In this document: one piece after another, positions 37,421 through 45,894 of the stretch
Layout: each line of letters opens with the position of its first letter
How positions within the stretch are numbered: position 1 is the stretch's first letter
Source of the DNA: Pseudodesulfovibrio alkaliphilus
GTDB taxonomy: Bacteria > Desulfobacterota > Desulfovibrionia > Desulfovibrionales > Desulfovibrionaceae
Direction: 5' to 3'
NCBI RefSeq assembly: GCF_009729555.1
Contig: NZ_WODC01000007.1
Span: forward strand, 1-64,000
Length of the DNA: 64,000 nt
Made by a program: the position numbers and the translations under genes
The notes under the pieces: model-generated
Told to the model about the DNA's origin: nothing
The model's input: the letters and a program-made list of their open reading frames with translations, nothing else
Database searches by the model: none

Positions 37421-38038
37421 ATGGCATTCAACACCTGGTTCGCCTATCTTCTGCTCATGACAGCCATCGCCTACACGCCCGGACCCATGACCATGTTCTC
37501 CATGTCCTCGAGTGTGCGTAACGGATTTGCCCGGACGCTGCCCGCCATTGCGGGCGGTTCATGCGCCTATGTTACGCAGATGCTCATCGTCTATCTCGGG
37601 CTTGGCGTGGTGGTCCAGAGTTCAAGTCTGATATTTGGCATCATCAAGTGGGTCGGTGTGGTCTATCTTCTGGTTCTCGCCGTCAGGAACTGGCGGCAGC
37701 CGCCGGTGGACGCTTCCTGGGACCCGGCGAGGCCGACCACGACATTGGCGCGGTTGTTCTGCCTCGGTTATGCCACTGGCATGTCCAACCCCAAATCCAT
37801 TCTGGTCTTCACCGTGCTTTTTCCGCAGTTCATCGACCCGGGCCACTATGATGTGCATTTCCTCATCCTGGCGGCGAGCTTCTTCGTCGTTCAGGGCAGC
37901 AGCGCAGTGACCTACGCCCTTTTCGGAGCCAGGACCTTTCGCTGGTTGCGCGAGAGATGCCTGACCCGGCTGCAGAACAGGGTCACGGCGGTCATTCTCT
38001 TCTGTGCCGGGGGGCTGCTGGCTGTGAGCGAGAAGTAG
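37421..38038 (+). CDS. LysE/RhtB-family amino acid exporter
   Basis: A 205-residue membrane protein with about six helices and the LysE signature near the N-terminus: AIAYTPGPMTMFSMSSSVRN, then SNPKSILVFTVLFPQFI. Family members export amino acids such as homoserine, threonine or lysine. The substrate is unknown. AAGGGG precedes ATG 37421; a longer frame from 37376 is not supported. Confidence 0.87.
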   Translation: MAFNTWFAYLLLMTAIAYTPGPMTMFSMSSSVRNGFARTLPAIAGGSCAYVTQMLIVYLGLGVVVQSSSLIFGIIKWVGVVYLLVLAVRNWRQPPVDASWDPARPTTTLARLFCLGYATGMSNPKSILVFTVLFPQFIDPGHYDVHFLILAASFFVVQGSSAVTYALFGARTFRWLRERCLTRLQNRVTAVILFCAGGLLAVSEK

Positions 38039-38178
38039 GGTATTCCAGGGCCATGGAAATCTTTCGTTGAGATAATTCCCCGGGTCGGCTAACGAAAGAA
38101 CCTGTGACCGCGATGGATCCGGGCCTCCCTTATCATGGCGGTGGCGTGGCGGCCTTCACGCGGGACTAAGGAGATGTC

Positions 38179-39294
38179 ATGGGGCTTCTGGAATACATCA
38201 AGAAGGCACCGCTGCTGCGGCCGAATTCCTTTCCGAACAGCCACAATCTGGCCATCGTTTGCCGCGCCGCGGCCATCACGCACATCCCGGATTCGTTGAT
38301 GCAGAATGTCCGGGGGGTGTTTGTCTTCGATCACAAGCAGAATCTTCCGAGGGAGATCGGTGCCGACAGGAACGGCCAACCGATCAACGTCTTCCCCATC
38401 AGTGTGCTTGCAGGCAATGTGTCGTTCGACATTGTACATTTTCATCATAGCTATGACTACGGCGTGCTTGCGGATTGTGCCAAACTCTTGGCCCGGGTCG
38501 GATACGATTCGTTCTTCAACTTCATGCCCATTCCCTACAACGCGGTCATTTCCACCACACACATTCCCAACTATTTCAATGAGAACAAAGATTCTCTGGA
38601 GTTCGTTTTCAACCAACTCGAGGACAGAGAGAGCCGGGAGGTTTTCGCGGCGCGGATTCGGGCCTTGGAGACAGGGAATGTCGGCTACCTGAGGGTTTCC
38701 GAGTATCCCGAGTATTTCCACCCCAGTGTCAGGCCCGAGGAGGGCGACATCATTGTTGACGGCGGTGTTTCCGAGTTTGTCGGTGCGCAGACCCAATTCT
38801 CCAGGGCCGTGGGCGAGCAAGGAAGAATCTATGGTTTTGAGCCTGATCCCGTTGGCTTTTGCAAGGCCAACGACGCCCTTGGCGAGAGGTGTCCCAACTA
38901 CCAGGTTGTGCCGCTGGGGCTGTGGAGTCGAAAAGACATCCTGCATTTCAACCTGTCTGGCCAGGGCACACATGTGTCAAGCGGCGGTGGCCAGGGTTCC
39001 GTGCAATGCGAGGTGATCTCCGTTGACGAGTTCGTCAAGGCCAGCCGCCTGAAGCGGGTTGACCTGATCAAGCTCGATGTGGAAGGGGCCGAGGCCGAGG
39101 CCATCAAGGGGGCCATGGAAACCATAGGCAAGTTCACGCCGAAGCTGGCCATCTCCCTGTACCATACCCCGAAGGATCTCTATCATCTGCCCAGGCTGAT
39201 CCGTGAAATCTCAGGCGGCTATAGCTATTATTTAGGCCATCATCATGCGGCCCTGCATGAGACGATTCTCTACGCCAGCCCCAGAAAGAAGTAG
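38179..39294 (+). CDS. FkbM-family methyltransferase with long N-terminal domain
   Basis: The C-terminal half (about 190-371) is a FkbM methyltransferase: DIIVDGGVSEFVGAQTQFSR as motif I, then GFEPDP, and VDLIKLDVEGAEAEAIKGA, the hallmark of the family. The N-terminal 180 residues are a separate domain I do not recognise. Such enzymes O-methylate sugars of glycans or natural products. It stands alone, not in a glycan cluster. AAGGAG lies six bases before ATG. Convergent with maf, 13 bases apart. Confidence 0.82.
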   Translation: MGLLEYIKKAPLLRPNSFPNSHNLAIVCRAAAITHIPDSLMQNVRGVFVFDHKQNLPREIGADRNGQPINVFPISVLAGNVSFDIVHFHHSYDYGVLADCAKLLARVGYDSFFNFMPIPYNAVISTTHIPNYFNENKDSLEFVFNQLEDRESREVFAARIRALETGNVGYLRVSEYPEYFHPSVRPEEGDIIVDGGVSEFVGAQTQFSRAVGEQGRIYGFEPDPVGFCKANDALGERCPNYQVVPLGLWSRKDILHFNLSGQGTHVSSGGGQGSVQCEVISVDEFVKASRLKRVDLIKLDVEGAEAEAIKGAMETIGKFTPKLAISLYHTPKDLYHLPRLIREISGGYSYYLGHHHAALHETILYASPRKK

Positions 39295-39307
39295 GGGAGG
39301 CTCGCCT

Positions 39308-39925
39308 TCAGCTATTCCGGGGCCGGACGAGTCCCCCCTCGACCAGTGCCTCCAGCACCCGTGCAACCGGCAACCCCACGACGTTGGTGTATGACCCCCT
39401 GATGGCCGTGACCAGGAAGGTGCCCACGCCTTGGATGGCGTAGGCCCCGGCCTTGTCCATGGGCTCGCCGGTTGCGATGTAGGCGCGTAACTCGGCCTCG
39501 GTTGAGGCGCGCATGTCCACATCGGTTGTCACGGCTCGGGTCAGGGGGGTGCGGCCAGGGGTCATCAGGCAGAAGGCGGAAATTACCTGGTGGGTCTGGC
39601 CCGAGAGGGCTGTGAGCATGGACAGGGCATTGCCGGGGTCGGACGGTTTGCCCATGATCCTGTCACCGAGGACCACAATGGTGTCCGCACCGAGCACGGT
39701 ACGTTCTGGAAACCGTTCAGCAACTTCCATGGTTTTCATTCTCGCCATGCGACCTGCATAGTCGTCGGCCTTTTCCCCGGGCAGCGGTGCGGGTTCTGTT
39801 GCCCGGCTGGGAACCACCTCGAAATCAAGGCCGAGATCGGCCAGCAACTCCCGCCTGCGGGGGGAGGCAGAGGCGAGGACGATGGGAACCGTGGACGTGA
39901 ATGGGCCGGGAGTGCGCTGTTTCAT
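39308..39925 (-). CDS. maf: Maf-family nucleotide pyrophosphatase
   Basis: Removes modified nucleoside triphosphates (dTTP/UTP or m7GTP type). The 205-residue protein has VLASASPRRRELL (substrate loop), GADTIVV with the catalytic Asp, SGQTHQV and DKAGAYAIQG. The subfamily (YhdE or YceF) cannot be decided here. ATG 39925 is chosen; a GTG at 39946 would add seven residues and neither has a clear Shine-Dalgarno. Confidence 0.92.
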   Translation of the reverse strand: MKQRTPGPFTSTVPIVLASASPRRRELLADLGLDFEVVPSRATEPAPLPGEKADDYAGRMARMKTMEVAERFPERTVLGADTIVVLGDRIMGKPSDPGNALSMLTALSGQTHQVISAFCLMTPGRTPLTRAVTTDVDMRASTEAELRAYIATGEPMDKAGAYAIQGVGTFLVTAIRGSYTNVVGLPVARVLEALVEGGLVRPRNS

Positions 39926-40124
39926 GGTGGCCTGAAGCTGGCTCACTTTTGCAGGACAGTCAATGAAGCATTTGGGGGGTCGCTTTGCGTCTGTTGCTCC
40001 CCTGTGGGCGACGTAATTCCGCCGCGGGGAGTGATGAGCGGCGGGTTTTCGTCGGCTTTGGGTTATGGAATGACGCCATTTCGCAGGGTTGCGTTCATGG
40101 CGTGGTTCTTGCTTCAGTGCGGGT

Positions 40125-40137
40125 GCGCCTCAGGCGC
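40125..40137 (+). repeat. Palindrome at the motB-like ribosome binding site
   Basis: GCGCCT-C-AGGCGC, a 13-base perfect inverted repeat whose right arm touches the GGGAG used by the motB-like gene. It could affect translation initiation or be a regulator site. Confidence 0.35.
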
Positions 40138-40146
40138 GGGAGAACC

Positions 40147-40878
40147 ATGCCAGACATCAACATTGATTTCGCCAAGGGACTATCCTCTTTCGACCAGATT
40201 GAAGGGGGGGGGCGTTCCACGGGAGTGAACGATTGGGCCGTGCCCTGGGCAGACCTGATGATGGTCATGTTCGTGCTTTTCGTGGTCTTGTTCATTTACG
40301 CCAGCACCCACCAGGATGTGCGGGTGCTCTTCAGCCGACAAAGCGCGGAACAGGCGCGGGACATGGGGGCGCTTGATCCGCTTGTCGGGCTCATCGGACA
40401 ACTCTCGTCCCGGGCAGACACCCATGGCTCGCGGGACACGGTGCGTATGGCAGATAACCAGGTGCTTTTCCGTTCGCGTGCCGATGGGGTGACAGTGATC
40501 CGCGAAGGGGCGGGGCGAGTGCGCGTCAGTCTGCGTGGCGATCTTTTCTTTCGTGCAGGAGAGCAGGGGACAGGGGCTGAAGCGGAGCAGTATCTTCAGG
40601 AGGTATCAGCTGTCGCCCGTCTGAGTGTGGGCATGGTCCATGTGGTGGGTCATGCGTCAGAAGACGAGGCCGAGGGGGGTGGTGCCATGGGCGGATTTGC
40701 TCTGTCCACCGGCCGGGCGGCCGCTGTGGCGGATTTGCTCATGAACCGCTTCGGCGTTGATCCAAGGCGAGTGACCATCACCGGCAGGGGGGCGCTCCAT
40801 CCCGAACTGCCCGGCACCAATCCAGGCAATCAGGCAATGAACCGGCGCGTGGAAATTCTCATTATCAACGAAAACTGA
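40147..40878 (+). CDS. MotB-like OmpA-domain stator protein
   Basis: The 243-residue protein has the MotB layout: a short cytoplasmic start, one membrane helix AVPWADLMMVMFVLFVVLF with the proton-carrying Asp in WAD (about residue 39), a plug/linker region and a peptidoglycan-binding OmpA-like domain (VHVVGHASEDEAE, LSTGRAAAVADLLMNRFGV, NRRVEILI). It is followed by a MotA-like gene. It may drive flagella or an accessory rotary/gliding-type motor; no flagellar gene is nearby. GGGAG precedes ATG 40147. Confidence 0.85.
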   Translation: MPDINIDFAKGLSSFDQIEGGGRSTGVNDWAVPWADLMMVMFVLFVVLFIYASTHQDVRVLFSRQSAEQARDMGALDPLVGLIGQLSSRADTHGSRDTVRMADNQVLFRSRADGVTVIREGAGRVRVSLRGDLFFRAGEQGTGAEAEQYLQEVSAVARLSVGMVHVVGHASEDEAEGGGAMGGFALSTGRAAAVADLLMNRFGVDPRRVTITGRGALHPELPGTNPGNQAMNRRVEILIINEN

Positions 40879-40895
40879 CCCGGTCGGAGGAAGCC

Positions 40896-41780
40896 ATGAA
40901 TCGAAAAAATCTCATCGGCGTGATACTCAGCCTGCTGCTTTTCGTAGGCAGTTTTCTGTTGACAGGCGCCGCTTCGGCCTACTGGAATCTGGCCGCGTTC
41001 CTGGTGGTGGTTTCCGGTCTTTGCGCGGCCATGCTCGTCAGTTATCCGACGGCCCACATCCGTAACGCCTTCAAGGTGGCCAAAAACGCCTACACCAATG
41101 GCCACGTCACCCCCGGCGAGATCGTCAACACCCTGCTCGACCTCTCGGTCAAGAGCAAGGTGGACGGGCTGCTTTCCCTGGAACGAAGCGAAGCCAGGGC
41201 CACCAGTTCGTTTCTGAAGAACGGTCTTATCCTTCTTGTGGATAACTACAAGGAGGAGGAAATCCGCGAGACACTCAATACCGAGATGGCCTTCTTCACA
41301 CTGCGCCGACAGCAGAGCGAGCGGTTTTTCCAGACCATGGCGAAAATGGCCCCGGCTTTCGGTGTGGCGGGCAGCGTCATCGGGCTCATCGGCCTGCTTA
41401 TGGGCATCAACGATACGGCCGTCATTCTCAAGAACATCCCCGTGGCCTTCATATCCACCCTCTATGGATTGGTTCTTAGCAACCTCGTCTTTTCACCCAT
41501 AGCTGAAAATATTAATTACTCGACGAGGGTGGAACTTTTGAATCAAAAGCTCGTACTGGAAGGCATCGTGGCCATCAGCAAGGAGCAGAATTCCTACAAA
41601 CTCGAGCGCAAGCTCGCTTCATTTCTCAGCCCCAGCGAGCGCGAGGGTAAGACCGAGACCCTGCGTCGCATCACCCGCAAATATGTTGAAAAACGCAGCA
41701 GCCCCCTGGATGTGGAAGACCTCGTCACCCCTGACGAAGCCCGGGAAGAAAACGATGCTGCGGTGAGTCGGGTCGCGTAA
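40896..41780 (+). CDS. MotA-like stator protein
   Basis: The 294-residue protein has four hydrophobic helices (about 5-25, 28-48, 152-172, 183-205), the large cytoplasmic loop between helices 2 and 3, and the MotA-like PAFGVAGSVIGLIGLL. The C-terminal tail is charged and long. Strong GGAGG before ATG. It follows its MotB-like partner, the reverse of the usual motA-motB order. Confidence 0.83.
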   Translation: MNRKNLIGVILSLLLFVGSFLLTGAASAYWNLAAFLVVVSGLCAAMLVSYPTAHIRNAFKVAKNAYTNGHVTPGEIVNTLLDLSVKSKVDGLLSLERSEARATSSFLKNGLILLVDNYKEEEIRETLNTEMAFFTLRRQQSERFFQTMAKMAPAFGVAGSVIGLIGLLMGINDTAVILKNIPVAFISTLYGLVLSNLVFSPIAENINYSTRVELLNQKLVLEGIVAISKEQNSYKLERKLASFLSPSEREGKTETLRRITRKYVEKRSSPLDVEDLVTPDEAREENDAAVSRVA

Positions 41781-41828
41781 GCTTCCGCTCTCTTCGCGTT
41801 CTGCTCTGACGGTCGCGGCATTCACCGA

Positions 41829-41884
41829 GCGAATCAGCCCTTGGCGGATTTGCAGGTTTCAATCCCCTGCGGGCTGTCATTCGC
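41829..41884. repeat. Nested inverted repeat between motA-like gene and glk
   Basis: An outer 12-bp stem (GCGAAT-CAGCCC at 41829-41840 with GGGCTG at 41871-41876 and ATTCGC at 41879-41884, interrupted by TC) encloses an inner stem GCAGG/CCTGC (41852-41856/41866-41870). It overlaps the -35 of the glk promoter. It may be the terminator of the stator operon, an operator, or both. Confidence 0.5.
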
Positions 41885-41902
41885 CGCCGATTGTGCTAGA
41901 TT
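41874..41902 (+). promoter_or_regulatory. Promoter of glk
   Basis: CTGTCA (41874-41879), 17-base spacer, TAGATT (41897-41902) preceded by TG (extended -10). 23 bases before the glk start. The -35 lies within the right arm of the nested inverted repeat. Confidence 0.5.
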
Positions 41903-41925
41903 GCCCTCATGGCGGAGGGCAGGAC

Positions 41926-42894
41926 ATGGTCAGAATTCTGGCTGCCGACATAGGCGGCACTCATAGCAGATTTGCGGTCTTCAAGGCTGTGAGCGGTGTG
42001 CTTGACATGGGAGAAGCCCGGTGGCTCGCCTCCCGTGAGGCCACATCCTTTGCCCACCTGATCGACCAGCTTCGGGAGAGCGGCTTCGCCCTTGACTCTG
42101 GCTTTGATGCAGCGGTGCTGGCCGTGGCCGGTCCGGTTGTCGACGGAACCAGATGCCGACTGCCCAACGTGCCTTGGGACTTGGATCTGGGCGATGTTGA
42201 ACTTGGCGCGGATCGGGCCTGCCTGATCAATGACTTCGCGGCCCAGGCCCAGGCCTGCCGCAGCCGGGTCATGGACCACGCCCGGATTCTCCAGCCGGGT
42301 CAGGCCAACCCGGACGGAGTGGTGGGGATCATCGGCGCGGGCACGGGACTCGGCCATGCCGCGTTGATTCCAGACCGGGGAAGGTGGATCGCCTTGGCAT
42401 CCGAGGCGGGGCACATGGCTTTTCCCTTCACTGGATCTGACGAGGCCGAATTCGAGGCGTTTGTCCGCCGCGAGACCGGGCGCGGCTGCGCCGAGGCCGA
42501 TGTGGTGGTCTCTGGTCCGGGGTTGCGTCTTCTTCATGCCCATCTTACGGGCCAGTGGCTTTCTCCTGCCGACATTTCCGCCGTCATCACCCCTGAAAGC
42601 CCCACAGCCAGATGGTTTGCCCGGTTCTACGGCCGGGCGTGCCGCAACTGGGCCTTGGCTGTCATGTCCAGGGGCGGCCTGGTAATCGGAGGCGGGGTGG
42701 CCGCCAGAAACGCCCTGTTCGTCACTATCCCAGAATTTCTGGATGAATTCCGCAGTTGCTCCACCCATGCCGATTTTTTGTGCACACTACCAGTGCGGCT
42801 CAATGCAGATGACCGTAGCGGCCTCTACGGCGCGGCCATTCATGGCGTGCAGTGGCTGGCGGACGAGGGAGTGCCCATAGCGCCTTGTTTGTAA
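41926..42894 (+). CDS. glk: Glucokinase
   Basis: Phosphorylates glucose to glucose-6-phosphate with ATP. The 322-residue protein has the Glk-type phosphate loop LAADIGGTHSRFAVF (5-19), sugar-binding residues in AGPVVDGTRCRLPNVPW and LINDFAAQAQA, the phosphate 2 loop IIGAGTGLGHA, and EAGHMAF. Similar in length to E. coli Glk (about 320). GGAGGGC lies upstream of ATG 41926; an upstream in-frame start at 41893 precedes the predicted promoter start and is rejected. Confidence 0.93.
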   Translation: MVRILAADIGGTHSRFAVFKAVSGVLDMGEARWLASREATSFAHLIDQLRESGFALDSGFDAAVLAVAGPVVDGTRCRLPNVPWDLDLGDVELGADRACLINDFAAQAQACRSRVMDHARILQPGQANPDGVVGIIGAGTGLGHAALIPDRGRWIALASEAGHMAFPFTGSDEAEFEAFVRRETGRGCAEADVVVSGPGLRLLHAHLTGQWLSPADISAVITPESPTARWFARFYGRACRNWALAVMSRGGLVIGGGVAARNALFVTIPEFLDEFRSCSTHADFLCTLPVRLNADDRSGLYGAAIHGVQWLADEGVPIAPCL

Positions 42895-43031
42895 TTTATA
42901 TCTATAAAAAGCAGTGTGTTGTGCCTGTCTTGTCTGGCCTGTCACAATTCCTTGATTAATCGGACGAACAAGGGTAAATGCACTGTTCTTCCGTTCCTTC
43001 CCCTTGGATAAAAGCCAGGAGATCGACCAAC

Positions 43032-43514
43032 ATGGGTGACCAGAGCCGCTACCAGAAGATGTATCCCGTTTCCTGGGAACAGTTGCAGCGTGACTGTCGC
43101 GCCTTATCGTGGCGGTTGATGGAGAAGGGGCCGTGGAAGGGCATCGTTGCCATCACTCGGGGCGGGCTCGTGCCTGCGGCCATCATCGCCCGCGAACTGG
43201 ACATCCGTCTCATCGACACCATCTGTCTTGCCAGCTACGACTGGAAGAATCAGGGCACTGCCACGGTACTCAAGACTGTGGATAACGACGGCGAAGGATG
43301 GCTGCTCATCGACGACCTTGTGGACACTGGCAAAACCGCGCAGATTGCCCGCGACATGGTGCCCAAGGCCCATTTTGCCACCGTCTATGCCAAGCCCGCC
43401 GGGAGGCCCATGGTCGAAACCTTCATTACCGAGGTCAGCCAGGATACCTGGATACTTTTTCCGTGGGATGCCGGCACCCAGTTCGTCCAGCCCATCATCC
43501 AGACCTCAGGGTAG
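43032..43514 (+). CDS. gpt: Xanthine(-guanine) phosphoribosyltransferase
   Basis: Converts xanthine, guanine or hypoxanthine with PRPP to nucleotides. The 160-residue protein has [19 protein letters not shown], the PRPP-binding [13 protein letters not shown] (about 93-105), and a Gpt-type start ([19 protein letters not shown]). Its place just before a BMP-type nucleoside importer fits purine salvage. ATG 43032 follows AGGAG at ten bases; the longer frame from 42978 lacks support. Confidence 0.92.
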   Translation: MGDQSRYQKMYPVSWEQLQRDCRALSWRLMEKGPWKGIVAITRGGLVPAAIIARELDIRLIDTICLASYDWKNQGTATVLKTVDNDGEGWLLIDDLVDTGKTAQIARDMVPKAHFATVYAKPAGRPMVETFITEVSQDTWILFPWDAGTQFVQPIIQTSG

Positions 43515-43547
43515 AGTTGAAAATAAATATTCAGATATTACGAAGTG

Positions 43548-43563
43548 ATGAAGTTCGCTTCAT
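43548..43563. repeat. Inverted repeat with TTCG loop upstream of the BMP gene
   Basis: ATGAAG-TTCG-CTTCAT, a perfect 6-bp stem with a stable tetraloop, 11 bases upstream of the BMP-gene -35. Either the end of the gpt transcript or an operator for a purine-responsive regulator. Confidence 0.45.
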
Positions 43564-43574
43564 GGAAGTGGGTG

Positions 43575-43603
43575 TTGCCCAAAGAATCATGCTGGGATAT
43601 TAT
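43575..43603 (+). promoter_or_regulatory. Promoter of the nucleoside ABC transporter operon
   Basis: TTGCCC (43575-43580), 17-base spacer, TATTAT (43598-43603, five of six). 34 bases before the ATG of the substrate-binding lipoprotein gene. Confidence 0.6.
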
Positions 43604-43636
43604 TGGTTGATATAAACGCACATGGAGAGGTCCACG

Positions 43637-44806
43637 ATGAAAAAAATGATGAAACTTATCGCTGCGTCCGCCCTGTCGCTGGCGCTCATGCTGTCCCTTT
43701 TCGCCTGCGCCGAAGCACCCGAGGAGATTAAGGCCGAGGCACCGGCCAAATCCGAGGCTACCCCCGACGGAGCCACCGAGGCTGCGGAAGAGGCCGCTCC
43801 TGCCGAGGAGAAGACGGTCAAAGCCGGATTTGTTTACGTCTCGCCCGTGGGCGATGCGGGCTACTCCTATGCCCATGATCTGGGCCGCAAGGCCGTTGAG
43901 GCTCTGGATTTTGCCACAACGTCCTATGTCGAGTCCGTGCCCGAAGGCGCCGACTCCGAGCGCGTCATTCGCAACATGGCCCGCAAGGATTTCGACATCA
44001 TCTTCACCACCAGCTTCGGCTACATGGACCCGACCATCAAGGTGGCCAAGGAATTTCCCGGCGTCCGGTTCATGCACTGCTCCGGCTTCAAGAAGTCCGA
44101 GAACGTCAACAACTACTTCGGCCGCATCTATCAGGCTCGTTACCTGACAGGTCTGGTGGCCGGTGCCATGACCAAGTCCAACAGGCTCGGTTACGTGGCC
44201 GCCTTCCCCATTCCCGAAGTCATCCGCGGCATCAACGCCTATGCCCTGGGTGTGCGTCAGTCCAACCCCGAGGCCGAGGTGCGCGTGGTCTGGACCAAGA
44301 CTTGGTATGACCCGGCTCTGGAGAAGGACGCTGCCAAGAGCCTGCTCGACGCGGGTTGCGATGTCATCGCACAGCATCAGGATTCCCCGGCCCCGCAGGA
44401 AGCAGCACAGGAAGCCGGAGCCTACTCTGTAGGCTACAATTCCGACATGTCTTCCTTTGCGCCCAAGGCGCACCTGACCTCGGCCATGTGGAACTGGGCG
44501 CCCATGTATGTCAAGACGGTGGAACAGGTGCGCGACGGCTCCTGGCAGGGCGATCAGGCGCTGTGGTGGTCCATGCGTGACGGTGTGGTGGACATCGCGC
44601 CCATGGGGCCGATGGTCCCAGAGGATGTCAAGACCATGGTGCTGGCCAAGCGCGACGAGATGATGAACGGCGTTGACACCGTGTTCGCCGGTCCCATCAA
44701 GAACCAGCAGGGCGAGATCGCCGTTCCCGAGGGAACTTCCATGACTGACGAGGAAATGCTCGGCATGACCTGGTTCGTGGAAGGCGTCGTCGGTTCGGCC
44801 GAGTAA
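43637..44806 (+). CDS. BMP-family ABC transporter substrate-binding lipoprotein
   Basis: The 389-residue lipoprotein binds a nucleoside or related ligand for an ABC importer. It has a lipoprotein signal with lipobox LFAC (Cys about 25), an acidic Ala/Glu/Pro-rich linker (about 28-62), and a Bmp/PnrA domain: GFVYVSPVGDAGYSYAHD, the Phe/Ser loop FTTSFGYMDPTIKVAKEFP, and GYNSDMSSFAPKAHLTSAMW. ATG 43637 follows GGAGAGG; the ATG at 43622 is less well placed. First gene of the operon bmp-permease-permease-ATPase, downstream of gpt. Confidence 0.9.
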   Translation: MKKMMKLIAASALSLALMLSLFACAEAPEEIKAEAPAKSEATPDGATEAAEEAAPAEEKTVKAGFVYVSPVGDAGYSYAHDLGRKAVEALDFATTSYVESVPEGADSERVIRNMARKDFDIIFTTSFGYMDPTIKVAKEFPGVRFMHCSGFKKSENVNNYFGRIYQARYLTGLVAGAMTKSNRLGYVAAFPIPEVIRGINAYALGVRQSNPEAEVRVVWTKTWYDPALEKDAAKSLLDAGCDVIAQHQDSPAPQEAAQEAGAYSVGYNSDMSSFAPKAHLTSAMWNWAPMYVKTVEQVRDGSWQGDQALWWSMRDGVVDIAPMGPMVPEDVKTMVLAKRDEMMNGVDTVFAGPIKNQQGEIAVPEGTSMTDEEMLGMTWFVEGVVGSAE

Positions 44807-44818
44807 AGACTCGGACAG

Positions 44819-45889
44819 ATGGCACTGAAGATACGAAAACGAGATGAACCCTGGAAGTGGGGCGCCCTGGTCATTTTCCTGGGCGCCCTGCTCTTTTCGC
44901 TGGTCGTGAGCGGCCTGCTCCTTGCGGGGCAGGGCAAGGACGCCCTGCAGGGGATGCTCATCCTCTGGGAAGGGAGCTTTGGCAATCTCTGGGCCCTTGA
45001 GGGGGCGCTGCTCAAAGCCATACCTCTGTTCCTGTGTTCTCTCGGCGTGGCCGTGGCTTTTCGGATGCAAATATGGAACATCGGGGCCGAGGGGCAATTC
45101 GCCCTGGGGGCCATCGGGGCCACCTGGATGGCGCTCAGTTTCCCGCATCTGCCATGGTACGGGCTGATGCCGCTCATGTTCATCATGGCCTTCCTGCTGG
45201 GCGGAACCTGGGCCTTCATCCCGGCCGTGCTCAAGCTCAAGCTGCGCGTCAACGAGATCATCTCGACATTGATGCTTAACTACATCGCCATCCTCCTTCT
45301 TGACTACCTTGTCTTTGGCGTATGGAAGGACCCGACCAGCTTCGGTTTTCCCATGACGCCAGAGTTCACTTCCGGGGCGGTCATCGTGGGCATCGGCACG
45401 AGCCGTGTTCATTGGGGTCTGCTCTTCTGCGCCGTGGTTGGCACCGGGTTGTGGGCTTTCATGCGCTTCACCCGTCTCGGTTTCGAGCTCAAGGCCAGCG
45501 GAGAGGGAGCCCGCGTGGCCCGCTATGCCAAGATCCGCTACGGTCTGCTGACCATGTTCGTCATGTGTCTCTCCGGCGGATTTGCCGGTTGGGCCGGGTG
45601 CATCGAGACCTCGGCCGTGCTCAATCGATTGCAGCCCAGCCTGATGGTGGGGTATGGCTATACGGCTATTGTGGTGGCTTGGCTGGCCCGGCTCGAACCC
45701 CTCAATATCGCCTTTGGCTCCTTTCTGCTGGCCGCCCTGCGGGTGGGGGTGGAGAACCTTCAGCTTGAGTTGCAGATCCCGGCCGCCTTCGGCGTGATCA
45801 TGGAAGGTATGATCCTGCTTACGGTGCTGGCCGGCCAGTTCTTTCTGACTTACCGCATCGAGCGCGTCCCGCTTGAAGGGGAGGAGTGA
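44819..45889 (+). CDS. Nucleoside ABC transporter permease (YufP/NupP type)
   Basis: The 356-residue inner-membrane permease has eight to ten helices and the BPD-transport-2 family pattern, with AFRMQIWNIGAEGQFALGA and NEIISTLMLNYIAILLLDYL. It is the larger of the two permeases, typical of PnrA/NupP systems. The stop overlaps the region of the next gene's start. Confidence 0.9.
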   Translation: MALKIRKRDEPWKWGALVIFLGALLFSLVVSGLLLAGQGKDALQGMLILWEGSFGNLWALEGALLKAIPLFLCSLGVAVAFRMQIWNIGAEGQFALGAIGATWMALSFPHLPWYGLMPLMFIMAFLLGGTWAFIPAVLKLKLRVNEIISTLMLNYIAILLLDYLVFGVWKDPTSFGFPMTPEFTSGAVIVGIGTSRVHWGLLFCAVVGTGLWAFMRFTRLGFELKASGEGARVARYAKIRYGLLTMFVMCLSGGFAGWAGCIETSAVLNRLQPSLMVGYGYTAIVVAWLARLEPLNIAFGSFLLAALRVGVENLQLELQIPAAFGVIMEGMILLTVLAGQFFLTYRIERVPLEGEE

Positions 45890-45894
45890 CGCCC

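Noticed and set aside
40125-40137. RNA thermometer at the motB-like start
   Set aside because: The palindrome only touches the Shine-Dalgarno edge and is too short and GC-rich to act as a classical thermometer.
43515-43636. Purine riboswitch ahead of the nucleoside importer
   Set aside because: The gap has one short TTCG hairpin but no three-way junction or conserved purine-aptamer core.
43538-45412. 624-codon minus-strand open frame opposite the BMP transporter genes
   Set aside because: Antisense to the lipoprotein and permease genes with intact family motifs; composition is His/Gly-rich, typical of a shadow frame.
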